Shown in pieces: positions 47,318 to 56,893 of a DNA stretch of 64,000 nt; within the stretch, counting starts at the first letter, position 1, and each line of letters opens with the position of its first letter. The notes below the pieces were generated by a model. It searched no databases. It saw only the letters and a list, made by a program, of their open reading frames with translations, and was not told the origin of the DNA. Both the position numbers and the translations under genes were made by a program. Source of the DNA: Saussurea involucrata (taxonomy: Eukaryota > Streptophyta > Magnoliopsida > Asterales > Asteraceae); the NCBI GenBank assembly GCA_033807775.1, contig CM066317.1, positions 12,473,370 through 12,537,369 on the forward strand. The letters are read 5' to 3'.

Positions 47318-49381
47318 TCAGGAGGTTGGGGTGGCATCTGGTGAACTGGCGGCGTCATCCTCTTCAAACTCGTCATCACTGGCATTGGTTGGGCAAATAT
47401 CCTCAGGAAAATCTGGGAGCTGAGCAGCTAGCATTGGGTTGGCCTCTTTCATCATCAGGCCCGTCACTTCATCCTGATCTCTTGTATACATCCAAAATTT
47501 CTGCGTGGCCCGGTTCTGATATCGCTGCTCACTTTCCAGCAACTCGATCCTGTATGTGAGCTTCTTCAAAGCTGCCAAAATCTCTCCCATTTGGTTGCTT
47601 GATGATCCGGCCTCGGTTGAATGGAGTGGTGTACGCGGCGTTCTCACAACATGCTCCTCAGCAATGGTCACAGTGGGGTGAACAGTCCCCACTGTGGGGA
47701 TATCTTCTGTTTGTTCAGCTGGAGGAGTGGCGACATACCTTCCCATCTTGCGGATGGTTTGTGCGCTGATGTTGCTCGTGGAGTTAAACCACTGATCCTC
47801 CACCGCCGAGGGTACACCTGCGTCTATCATTAGTAACGTAACGAGGCAAGGAAGGGGCAAGACTACCTTCTTTCTGTTTCGAGCTTGATCTATGGCCGCA
47901 TGCATAACAATTCCGACGTTGATCTTTCGTCCAGTGAGGAGGCAGTACAACAAAGCACATTTATGCATAGACAATGTGGTATCGTGCGATGTTGGGGACA
48001 CAGAGGCCCGGAGAAATTGGAACCAAACAGCGGCCTCGGTAGTGAGGGAGCTAGCGTTTAGGCACCTTCTCTGGCCGTCTTTATTCCACGGCTTCCCCTC
48101 GACTGCTATTTCGCGCAAGACAAGATCCTCGTCCGTCGGGGTCATTTTCTTTAAAAACTGGGCAAACTCACACACAGCCGGGCTCCTTCTTCCTAATACC
48201 CGGTTAATCGCTCCTGGAGTATAGCTTACTTGCTTACCCCGAACTACCACAGTGGGATCCTTTGCTTGAGAGGCCTCGGCGTAAAATTCACGCACTAACG
48301 AGGCATTCACGCGTCGATTGGCTTCAGCCAAAATCGACCAGTCTTGCGCTACAATCCTATTCTTAACAAATGGGTTGGCCTCAACAAACTCAGGGTCGAA
48401 ACCCCTCTCTAACTTCAGTTTCTGTGTAGCAATGCACTCATAGTGGGCAGCCACCTCTGGAGTGGTGAACTGCCTGGGCACCCCACTGGGGGCATGCGCA
48501 GTTCCCACTGTGGATCGATGTGGGTTTTTGGTTTGAACTTGGTCATCCCCAGTTTCAATCTCAACAGAAGATGAACTTAAAGAGGGCTGAAGACTTGTAC
48601 CTTTCTTTGACGGTTGTTTTGCCGGCCTTTTTGTCGGTTGTTTCAGAGCTTTGGTCACCGCAGACCGGGTGACCACTCCTTTCCTTCTTGTGGCCCGCAG
48701 AATTAGGTTCTCCCCACTGTGGGCAGTCATCCTCACTGTCTCTCTTTCAACACTATCCCCAAGCTTGCGGTATTGTTCCTGATAGTCATCATCAACCTTC
48801 CTCTGAAATTCCACTTCTTCAGCAAAAATCTCTGCCTCAGCCCTTTTCCTTTCTTTCTCAAAAATCCTTTCCTTCTCAGCCTTCAGCCTTTCTTCTCCCA
48901 TTCGCTTTTCCTCTTCTTCCTTTCTGATTCTTTCTTCTTCCTCTCGACGCCTCCTCTCGACCTCTTCCTTTCTTTTTCTAATGGCTTCCATTTTCTGTTT
49001 GAACTCCTCTGCTAACCGCCTCTCTTCTTCTTCGGCTAGAAGTGTCTCGGTCTCGAAATGGGTGATACTGTTGTCTGAGACTTGCGATGATGAAGTAGCC
49101 TTTGGGCTTTCGTGCTTTGAAGAACCCTCGTCGGCCGCACCGGAAATGATCGGGTTTTCGCCGGAGACCGGTGGCGGTTCGTTCAGGTCACCGGTGACGG
49201 CTTCCGGTGGTTGTTCCTCGGCGGTCCTGCGGCGGACGGCCGCACGTGTGAGTGCATCGGGGTTGGTGTTCATTCTTTTGGTTCTTGCCATTTTTAGGGT
49301 TTTGGAAGGGTTTTGCTGGTGGGTTTTTCGTAGAGAGAGAAATGAAGAAGAAAAAGTTTGCTGGGTAAATTTTGGAAGCAA
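47318..49381 (-). CDS. Third ORF of the Athila element (env-position, putative plant transposon protein)
   Basis: One uninterrupted frame of 687 codons downstream of pol. The region after residue 31 starts MARTKRMNTN and that second Met may be the true start. Residues about 110-215 are a highly charged Glu/Arg/Lys coiled coil. A basic region (about 235-275) follows, then a globular part (about 315-565) with HYECIATQKLKLERGFDPEF and FYAEASQAKDPTVVVRGKQV that resembles the domain called putative plant transposon protein in Athila-type elements. The C-terminus is acidic. I see no signal peptide or strong membrane segment, so an envelope role is not supported. IPTVGT and STVGT mark dispersed CCCCACTGTGGGG words. 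Role unknown. Confidence 0.85.
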   Translation of the reverse strand: MLPKFTQQTFSSSFLSLRKTHQQNPSKTLKMARTKRMNTNPDALTRAAVRRRTAEEQPPEAVTGDLNEPPPVSGENPIISGAADEGSSKHESPKATSSSQVSDNSITHFETETLLAEEEERRLAEEFKQKMEAIRKRKEEVERRRREEEERIRKEEEEKRMGEERLKAEKERIFEKERKRAEAEIFAEEVEFQRKVDDDYQEQYRKLGDSVERETVRMTAHSGENLILRATRRKGVVTRSAVTKALKQPTKRPAKQPSKKGTSLQPSLSSSSVEIETGDDQVQTKNPHRSTVGTAHAPSGVPRQFTTPEVAAHYECIATQKLKLERGFDPEFVEANPFVKNRIVAQDWSILAEANRRVNASLVREFYAEASQAKDPTVVVRGKQVSYTPGAINRVLGRRSPAVCEFAQFLKKMTPTDEDLVLREIAVEGKPWNKDGQRRCLNASSLTTEAAVWFQFLRASVSPTSHDTTLSMHKCALLYCLLTGRKINVGIVMHAAIDQARNRKKVVLPLPCLVTLLMIDAGVPSAVEDQWFNSTSNISAQTIRKMGRYVATPPAEQTEDIPTVGTVHPTVTIAEEHVVRTPRTPLHSTEAGSSSNQMGEILAALKKLTYRIELLESEQRYQNRATQKFWMYTRDQDEVTGLMMKEANPMLAAQLPDFPEDICPTNASDDEFEEDDAASSPDATPTS

Positions 49382-49772
49382 AGGAGGTTAAGGTGGTTTT
49401 TTTGGAAATGTTTTCTTTTCAAAAATGGGGGGAAACCGCCGGTTTTAGGAGAGAAGGAGAGGAAGGACAATGATAGCTTTGCTTGGGAAATGATGAACTA
49501 TGACACCATGGCCTAAAAGTAGACTTGATGGCAGCAAAAGGTGAAAGCTTGTCAGCATTGGGCCCCAAAAATGGTCCTTTCATTCGTCAGGTGGGGAGTG
49601 CGGAGTGCAGTGACCTGAGCCTTCCCCACTGCAAAGTACTTTCCTTGATTTTTCTTCAAAAAGCGGCAATTTCTCCTACACACATTAAAATAAACTACCA
49701 TGCAGAATTAAAAATACTAAAAATAAACCAAAAAAAAGAAAATAAATTATTTACAAACAGCGGTGAATTTCT
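49382..49772 (-). other. Athila spacer between pol and third ORF
   Basis: About 390 bp without a frame. It could hold the promoter or splice acceptor for the third ORF, but none is obvious. A CCCCACTGC half-word occurs at about 49627. Confidence 0.55.
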
Positions 49773-52700
49773 CTAACCATAGCGAGGTGGAGAGTGGGCA
49801 GGGATGTGGGCACTTTCATGCAAAAAATGCTTTACCCTTTGCCCATTGACTTTAAAGGTTTGACCCGATTGTGGGGATTTCAACTCCACTGTTCCGAAAG
49901 GACTCACCTTGACAATGGTGTATGGTCCCGTCCATCTTGATTTAAGTTTACCTGGAAAGAGTTTGAGACGGGAATTGAACAATAGTACCTGTTGTCCTTC
50001 CATGAACTCCCTATGGTTGATTCGACGATCGTGCCACAACTTGGTCTTTTCCTTGTACAACTTTGCATTCTCATAGGAGTGATATCGCAACTCCTCTAGC
50101 TCATGTATTTGCAGACTCCTTTTGATTCCCGCGGCATCCTCACTCATGTTAAGCTCTTTAAGGGCCCAGAACGCCTTGTGCTCTAATTCAATCGGTAAAT
50201 GGCAAGCTTTGCCAAAAACTAATTTGAATGGAGACATTCCCAGAGGAGTTTTATAGGCTGTTCGATAGGCCCAAAGAGCATCATCGAGTTTGATTGACCA
50301 ATCTTTACGGTGTGGCTTAACAACTTTTTCCAAAATTCCCTTGATCTCACGATTTGAAAGCTCGGCCAACCCATTGGTTTGTGGGTGGTATGCGGTGGCC
50401 ACTCTATGATGAATATCATATTTAGCAAGAACCGAGGCCATGACTTTGTTTACAAAATGGGTGCCTTCGTCACTAATTAATGCTCGTGGTGTTCCGAAGC
50501 GAGTGAATATATTTTTGTGTAAGAACTTCACCACAGTGTTAGCATCATTGGAGTGACAAGCAATGGCTTCTACCCATTTTGAAACATAATCAACCGCAAC
50601 CAAGATGTAAAAGTTATTGTTGGAATTTGGAAAAGGTCCCATAAAATCTATCCCCCATACATCAAAAAGTTCGACCTCTAGAATGTTGTTAAGAGGCATT
50701 TCATTTCTTTGCGATATATTCCATGTACGTTGACATTGCTCACAATTTTTCACGAATTCAAATGAGTCTTTAAAAACAGTGGGCCAAAAGAATCCACTTT
50801 GCAAAATTTTTGCTGCGGTACGGTTTCCACCGAAGTGGCCACCGTAGTGGGATGTGTGACAACCATGGAGTATTTGATGTTGTTCACTCCCATGGACACA
50901 ACGCCTCAATATTTGGTCCGCCCCTATCTTGTACAAGAAGGGATCGTCCCAAACGTATTGTCGTGTGTCGTGTAAAAATTTCTTGAATGGTTGTCCACTC
51001 ATCCCGTGGGGCTTAAGTCCACTTGCTAAAAAGTTTGCAATATCAGCATACCAAGGAGTTTCATTATGATGTTGCGCAGATAATAATTGTTCATCGGGAA
51101 AAGTTTCTTTTACCGGAGTGGGGTCAGGAGTGGGGTCAACAGTGCCCACTGTCTTCTCGAGCCTGGACAGATGATCGGCAACCTGATTGCTCGTTCCTTT
51201 TCTGTCGACGATCTGGAGGTCAAATTCCTGCAGCAACAACACCCATCTGATCAACCTCGGTTTAGAGTCAGCCTTGTTGATCAAATATTTGATGGCTGCG
51301 TGATCGGTGTGTACTATGACCTTTGCTCCAATTAAGTAAGACCTGAAACGATCGAAAGCAAAAACTACTGCAAGTAGTTCTTTTTCGGTTACAGTGTAGT
51401 TGATTTGAGCCTCGATCAAAGTCTTGCTTGCATAGTATATTTGATGAAAAATCTTATCTTTTCGTTGGCCTAATACTGCACCTATAGCCCAATCGTTGGC
51501 GTCACACATGACTTCAAATGGGAGTGACCAGTCAGGAGTGGTCACTATGGGTGCAGTAACTAAGGCATTTTTGATTATTTCAAATGCGTTTCTACATTCT
51601 TTGGTAAAAACAAACTCTCTTTCATGTTGCAGCAGGTTACATAGGGGTTTAGTTATTTTGGAAAAATCTTTTATGAACCTCCTATAGAAACCTGCGTGAC
51701 CTAAAAAACTGCGAATGCCTTTTACCGTTGTGGGCTCGGGAAGTTGGGAGATTACTTCTAGTTTTGCTTTATCAACTTCCAAACCCTTTTTCGACACAAG
51801 ATGACCCAAAACAATGCCCTCTTCGACCATGAAATGACATTTTTCCCAATTTAGAATAAGGTCGTGGGTTTCACATCTCACCAAACTTTTTTCTAGATTC
51901 CTCAAACAGTTATCAAATGATGTGCCGATCACAGAAAAATCGTCCATAAAAACTTCTATGGTATCTTCTATCATATCAGTAAAAATGGCCATCATACAGC
52001 GTTGAAAAGTAGCGGGAGCATTACATAAACCAAAAGGCATTCTCCGGAATGCAAAAGTACCATATGGACAAGTAAAGGTGGTCTTTTCTTGGTCCTCGGG
52101 TGCGATGTGGATTTGGTTATATCCGGAGTATCCATCTAGAAAACAATAAAATTCCTTTCCCGCTAATCTGTCAAGCATTTGATCAATAAAAGGTAACGGG
52201 AAATGGTCTTTCTTTGTTGCTAGATTCAGTTGCCTATAGTCCATGCATATTCTCCATCCCGTAACAGTCCTAGTTGGAATGAGTTCGTTCTTTTCATTTC
52301 TGACCACCGTTGTTCCTCCCTTTTTAGGGACACATTGAACGGGGCTCACCCAACTACTACTGGCAATGGGATAGATAATACCGGCATCTAACCATTTCAA
52401 GACTTCTTTCTTAACTACCTCCTTCATGATGGGGTTCAATCTTCTTTGGGGTTGGACTTTCCCCGGGTGGTCACTCTCCAAGTTAATCTTATGTTGACAT
52501 AAAGAGGGGCTAATCCCTCGAATGTCCGCTATGGTCCAACCAATTGCTCCCTTATGCTTTATCAACAAATCAATCAGAAGTTGTTCTTGTTTCTCACTAA
52601 GTTTGGAAGAGATAATGACGGGAAGTTTATTATCCTTAGCGAGATAAGCATACTTTAAATGGGAAGGCAATGGTTTAAGCTCTAACTCGGGAGGTTGTTC

Positions 52701-53921
52701 TATTGAAGGGGATTGAACATCTCTATCTTTGAAGTCCAGAGGTTCAAAAGCTGCAACCATTTCGTTACACTCATTCTTAAAAGTGTCATTACTCTCTGAT
52801 TCAGAGTGCTCACTGTCAATCCCCACTGTGGGAACTGTACTCCCCACTGTGGGCAAATTGCCAAAATTGTGGGTTTCATAAATCGAACTTAAGGGAAAAC
52901 AATCTTCGGTGTCTATATAATTGAGAGACTTGAAAACATTAAAAGTTACCTCTTGGTCATTAACTCGCATCGTGAGTTCTCCTTTGTGCACATCGATCAA
53001 AGTACGTCCGGTTGCAAGAAACGGACGTCCTAAGATGATTGGGATTTCTTTATCGGCCTCATAATCTAAAACAAGAAAATCGGCGGGGAAGATAAATTTA
53101 TCCACTTGGACCAAAACGTCTTCTATTTTTCCCTTGGGGTAGGCAATGGATCGGTCGGCTAGTTGTAATGTCACGGTTGTGGGTCTAGCCTCTCCAATCC
53201 CTAACTTGTTAAAAATGGACAAAGGCATCAAGTTGACACTAGCTCCTAAATCACAGAGTGCTTGACCTACTTCTTGTCCTCCTATTGTGCATGGAATGGT
53301 GAAACTACCCGGGTCTTTCAACTTAGGTGGAATCTTGCTAGTAAGGAGGGCACTACATTCTTCGGTCAAAGCCACAGTCTCAAATTCACCCAACTTCCTC
53401 TTTTTGTTCAAAATATCTTTTAAGAATTTAACATAGCTTGGCATCTGCTCGAGAGCTTCTACCAAGGGTATGTTAATGTGAAGTTGCTTAAAAATGTCTA
53501 AGAATTTTTTAAACTGAACATCGACATTTTTAGGCTTCATTCTTTGAGGAAATGGAATGTTTCGTGGGTCAATCTGAGTTTGCTGTGGTATTGGCTTTGG
53601 AACAGTAGTCTTTGGGACAGGTCCAAAAGTGGGAAGGTCAGGGATGTCGGTCCCCACTGTGGGGATCACAGTGACTTGAGGAGTGCCCACTGTGGTGCTC
53701 ACAGTGGGTTTTTGAGGCGAATCATCAGATTCAAAAACGATATCTTTCAGATCCTTTCCACTCCTTAAAGTTATGGACTTGACATGTTCTGGTCCTTTTC
53801 CTATCACTCTAGCTTGCTCGGTATCACTCGGTAACGTTCCTGGTGGTCTATTCTTAACTTCAACGGCTAGCTGTCCTACTTGGGTCTCTATATTCCTAAT
53901 GGCTGCTTGGGTTTGATTCAT
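49773..53921 (-). CDS. Athila pol: protease, reverse transcriptase, RNase H, integrase
   Basis: An open frame of 1382 codons, in frame with gag upstream. The protease has CDLGASVNLMPLS (catalytic D at about residue 224; DLGA replaces the usual D-S/T-G, as in other Athila elements). The RT region (about 480-690) has LDGYSGYNQI, FAFRRMPFGLCNAPATFQR and FMDD at about 658-661. RNase H follows with CDANDWAIGAVLG (D at about 807) and HTDHAAIKYL. The integrase has an HHCC zinc module (HTSHYGGHFGG, CEQCQ) and a catalytic triad D1092, D1151, E1187, an exact D-X35-E spacing. No chromodomain is seen. All catalytic residues appear present. Several PTVG peptides in the first 370 residues come from the element's repeated DNA word. 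The Met at 53921 is only the first after an in-frame stop; native translation would come from gag. Confidence 0.95.
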   Translation of the reverse strand: MNQTQAAIRNIETQVGQLAVEVKNRPPGTLPSDTEQARVIGKGPEHVKSITLRSGKDLKDIVFESDDSPQKPTVSTTVGTPQVTVIPTVGTDIPDLPTFGPVPKTTVPKPIPQQTQIDPRNIPFPQRMKPKNVDVQFKKFLDIFKQLHINIPLVEALEQMPSYVKFLKDILNKKRKLGEFETVALTEECSALLTSKIPPKLKDPGSFTIPCTIGGQEVGQALCDLGASVNLMPLSIFNKLGIGEARPTTVTLQLADRSIAYPKGKIEDVLVQVDKFIFPADFLVLDYEADKEIPIILGRPFLATGRTLIDVHKGELTMRVNDQEVTFNVFKSLNYIDTEDCFPLSSIYETHNFGNLPTVGSTVPTVGIDSEHSESESNDTFKNECNEMVAAFEPLDFKDRDVQSPSIEQPPELELKPLPSHLKYAYLAKDNKLPVIISSKLSEKQEQLLIDLLIKHKGAIGWTIADIRGISPSLCQHKINLESDHPGKVQPQRRLNPIMKEVVKKEVLKWLDAGIIYPIASSSWVSPVQCVPKKGGTTVVRNEKNELIPTRTVTGWRICMDYRQLNLATKKDHFPLPFIDQMLDRLAGKEFYCFLDGYSGYNQIHIAPEDQEKTTFTCPYGTFAFRRMPFGLCNAPATFQRCMMAIFTDMIEDTIEVFMDDFSVIGTSFDNCLRNLEKSLVRCETHDLILNWEKCHFMVEEGIVLGHLVSKKGLEVDKAKLEVISQLPEPTTVKGIRSFLGHAGFYRRFIKDFSKITKPLCNLLQHEREFVFTKECRNAFEIIKNALVTAPIVTTPDWSLPFEVMCDANDWAIGAVLGQRKDKIFHQIYYASKTLIEAQINYTVTEKELLAVVFAFDRFRSYLIGAKVIVHTDHAAIKYLINKADSKPRLIRWVLLLQEFDLQIVDRKGTSNQVADHLSRLEKTVGTVDPTPDPTPVKETFPDEQLLSAQHHNETPWYADIANFLASGLKPHGMSGQPFKKFLHDTRQYVWDDPFLYKIGADQILRRCVHGSEQHQILHGCHTSHYGGHFGGNRTAAKILQSGFFWPTVFKDSFEFVKNCEQCQRTWNISQRNEMPLNNILEVELFDVWGIDFMGPFPNSNNNFYILVAVDYVSKWVEAIACHSNDANTVVKFLHKNIFTRFGTPRALISDEGTHFVNKVMASVLAKYDIHHRVATAYHPQTNGLAELSNREIKGILEKVVKPHRKDWSIKLDDALWAYRTAYKTPLGMSPFKLVFGKACHLPIELEHKAFWALKELNMSEDAAGIKRSLQIHELEELRYHSYENAKLYKEKTKLWHDRRINHREFMEGQQVLLFNSRLKLFPGKLKSRWTGPYTIVKVSPFGTVELKSPQSGQTFKVNGQRVKHFLHESAHIPAHSPPRYG

Positions 53922-53975
53922 AAAACCTTTGAGAATCGACTCGATCGATTGTTGAGCCTCAGCTGGTTGGTTGGA

Positions 53976-55211
53976 TCATGGTTGGTATGGTTGTGGGGAC
54001 TGCCCACTGTGATGTGGGGATTGTCCACTGTGATGTTGCTGAAATCCCGGGGGATTGTATGGTCTTTGATGGATATGACTCGGTCCTTGGGGTTGGAGTC
54101 CTTGATTACCGGACCAAGAGAAATTCGGATGATTTCTCCAACCTGGATTATAAGTCTGCGAATAAGGGTTGTTCCTTTGGTTGGTCCCTATGACATTAAC
54201 AGATTCGGGGTTTGCTGGACAATAGTCGAAAACATGCTCCTCTCCACAAAGGGAGCAGTTATCAGCGAGATGGGTTGCGGAATTGACTTGGCCTCGATTT
54301 TGATTTAAAACGATTTTTGTCAAGGCCACTAATTGTGCATTCATGGTTTTGAGTGCTTCGGAATCTATGGTGTTGGTTTTTTACATGGGTGCTCTCGGAT
54401 TTGACCATTCGGTATTGTTGTTGGACACTTTTTCTAAGATTTGATATCCTTCGTTGTAAGTCATACTCGTAAATGTTCCACCGGCTGTTGCATCTAAGAT
54501 GATTTTGGCTGCATTGGAAAGACCATTGTAAAAGGTCTCCAATTGGATGCAATGTGGGATGCCATGATGTGGGCACTTTCGAAGTAAATCTTTAAATCGT
54601 TCCCATGCATCCGAAACAGCCTCATCTTCCTCTTGCCTAAATAAAATTATATCATTTCGAAATCTAACATTCCTTGTTGGAGGAAAGTATTTTTGCAAAA
54701 ATCTATCGGCAAGCTCTTGCCAAGTGGTTATCGAGTGAGGTGCATGTGCGTTCAGCCAAGATTTTGCTTTGTCCCTTAATGAAAAAGGGAAAAGCCTTAG
54801 TCTTAATGCCTCATCACTAACACCTTGCAATTGAAAGGAATCGGTCATTTTTAAAAAAGATTTTAAGTGCGAGTGCGGATCCTCAGATGGCGATCCTCCA
54901 AATTGACCCATGGCTTGGATCATTTGAAACATCACCGGTTTGAGTTCAAAATGCGTTGCAACAATATTGGGTCTCAAAATTCCGGAGCTTAAATCACCAA
55001 CTCCGGAAGTAGCATAGTCCCGTATTTTTCGATCTTTGTTATCGGCAATCGTGATTGTGGTCTCCACTATAGGTGGCGGTACTGCAGCCATGTTCACAGT
55101 GGGGATCACAGGAGGTTGTCGATTTGTTTTCTTGCTTCTTCGTGTTTTTTGCAACGTTTTTTCTATTTCGAGATCTATTGGAACCAAATGTTCGAGTTGT
55201 CGCCGTGGCAT
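53976..55211 (-). pseudogene. Athila gag, same frame as pol, two in-frame stops
   Basis: The frame starts MPRRQLEHLVPIDLEIE at 55211 and contains the retrotransposon gag core (about residues 85-230) with LRLFPFSLRDKAKSWL and WQELADRFLQKYFPPTRN. A TAA at 54381-54383 interrupts it. The same phase continues through a cysteine motif CSLCGEEHVFDYC (CX2CX3HX4C) and a Pro/Gln/His-rich stretch with HHSGQSP repeats to a TGA at 53976-53978. It then runs on in phase into pol, so gag-pol was a single reading frame. Both stops are consistent with single C-to-T or G-to-A transitions. Gag would bind and package genomic RNA; as it stands this copy could make only a short gag. Confidence 0.92.
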
Positions 55212-55289
55212 ACAATACGAACAGCTTAGAAAAACTAGTTACTCGGGCTCGAACAAAAACTAATGTCTTGAGATTTAAAATCACGCCAG

Positions 55290-55313
55290 TCCCCGGCAAC
55301 GGCGCCAAAAACT
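55290..55313 (-). other. Athila primer binding site, tRNA-Asp type
   Basis: Read on the minus strand after the LTR end comes TTTTTGGCGCCGTTGCCGGG. TGGCGCCGTTGCC is complementary to plant tRNA-Asp and typical for Athila elements. Confidence 0.92.
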
Positions 55314-56888
55314 TGTTACGAGCGAAATATGTGTTTTAATCGCAGTGGGTTGCAAACTGTCCACAGTGGGAAGTGCAAGTGTACACTGTCCACTATGATC
55401 GTCACAGCAAGTAATAGTTGGTAAAATACCAGAATCGAATCCACAGAGACTGGACAATCAAGACAATACGGTTCTCATGAGCTCCTTTTACAAGTTTCAA
55501 CTAGAGAGGAAAATAAAACTTTGGTTTGGTTTGGTAAAATAGCTTCTTGCAACGATTTACTAAATGTTAAAAAGGAGGAATGTAGGTTGGATTTTCCCTA
55601 AATTTTATCTCAAATACTCGGTCCTTAGAGTGATCCTCGTATTTGTGGTGGACATTTTCGCTAGAAAAGCCCGGTTACAAAATACTCACACCGTTAGATA
55701 AAAATCCCATACTCTTAGTACTTGTTGTTTTGTCAATGGTAATCTCTAAGTGGACCTTTTCAGGCCTCGATGGAATGTGTAGAGACAAATACTCTAAGTG
55801 TTTTTAATACACAAATTAGCTTGCCTACTACTCCAGTGGGCAGAGATTAGCTCACTATGCCGACCTCACTTTCGTAAGTGTCATAAGAATTCTTTCGAAT
55901 CCCCTAGCATCATTCAAGCTCGTGTCACTGCGTTCTACTTATTTCTAAGTTAAGAACTAGACTTTAGATCCTTGCAAGTGATCGGCTTGTTCGCATCCTT
56001 GGGTAAATATCGAGAATGAATGACCAAAACAACAAATATTCTAAGTATAAAGATTACTCAAGCATTTTTAATAAAATCCAGGTACTTCTCTTTCCTAAAT
56101 CCCAAAGGATGTTTAGCCTAGCATTTCCGAAGTAAAGAAAACAAAAGATGAAGATTTGCACATAATAAAACTGAAAGTGACTTGAATTAACTGCTCACAG
56201 TGGGGAACGAGAAGTCGTCCCTGCACTGTGTAATACGAACTACAATTTAAACTAAGAAAGTAAATTACTGAAAATTAAAGCTAGTTACTGCAGTAAATAA
56301 AAGACTAAAGCTAATGTGGTAGTTGAGAGAATTTGAGACTAAAAGTATTCAAGGATGATAACCAAGCATGCATTTAATGGCACCCAAGTGCTCCTTTATA
56401 TACTAGGAGAAGGAGTTAGGTATTACACAAAAGAGGTGGGTCTTCCAATGGGTAAAGACTGCTGAGTTGTGGCAGAATTCAGCTCCTTGTGCAATTCTTT
56501 TATCCAATGGTCCCTTCTCCAAGTCAATCTCCAAGTACAAAGAGGTGTACTTGATGCTATCTTCAATGAGAACTACCTTGTACTTCTCCAGCCATTTCTC
56601 TGCCATATGAACCTTCCTCCTCCAGAAAATTAGATCCCAACAAATAGTTTCTTTTTGATCAGCTCGAAGAGTGGGGACCCGGAGTGGGCACAACAGTGGT
56701 CACTGCAGGATAAAACGTGAAAAACACCCAAATTCCACCAAATAGTTCATTAAATACTATGGTTCACTCCTTTTGCTCATTTTCGAGAATTATAATAAGA
56801 ATGTGGGTTTTTAGAAGTGAAATGGCTAAAATTGACAAAATAAAGTGGAAAATAAATGGAAATAATAACTCTAAAAATAGAGTTATCA
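55314..56888 (-). mobile_element. Athila 5' LTR (right copy)
   Basis: Same 1575 bp as 44714-46288 apart from the two differences noted there. As the 5' LTR of a minus-strand element it would carry the active promoter. Confidence 0.95.
56393..56405 (-). promoter_or_regulatory. TATA box of the Athila 5' LTR
   Basis: Minus strand TAGTATATAAAGG is a good TATA box; the identical box in the other LTR is at 45793-45805. Transcription would start about 30 bp to the left of it. Inferred from sequence only. Confidence 0.65.
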
Positions 56889-56893
56889 CCTAC

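Larger units (their letters stand above)
44714..56888 (-). mobile_element. Nearly intact young Athila (Ty3/gypsy) element, 12.2 kb
   Basis: LTRs of 1575 bp at 44714-46288 and 55314-56888 are flanked by the perfect 5-bp duplication CCTAC (44709-44713, 56889-56893). On the minus strand the order is LTR, tRNA-Asp primer site, gag, pol, third ORF, polypurine tract, LTR. The primer type, the DLGA protease motif and the extra ORF after pol place it in the Athila lineage. It sits inside the gag of a copia element. I find only two LTR differences (45498/56098 and 45818/56418), so insertion is recent. Confidence 0.96.

Noticed and set aside
47318..49381. True envelope glycoprotein
   Set aside because: No signal peptide, no strong membrane segment; charged coiled coil and a domain seen in other Athila third ORFs.
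49773..53921. Endogenous pararetrovirus (caulimovirid)
   Set aside because: Integrase with D-X35-E, LTRs, tRNA-Asp primer site and a 5-bp duplication show a Ty3/gypsy Athila element.
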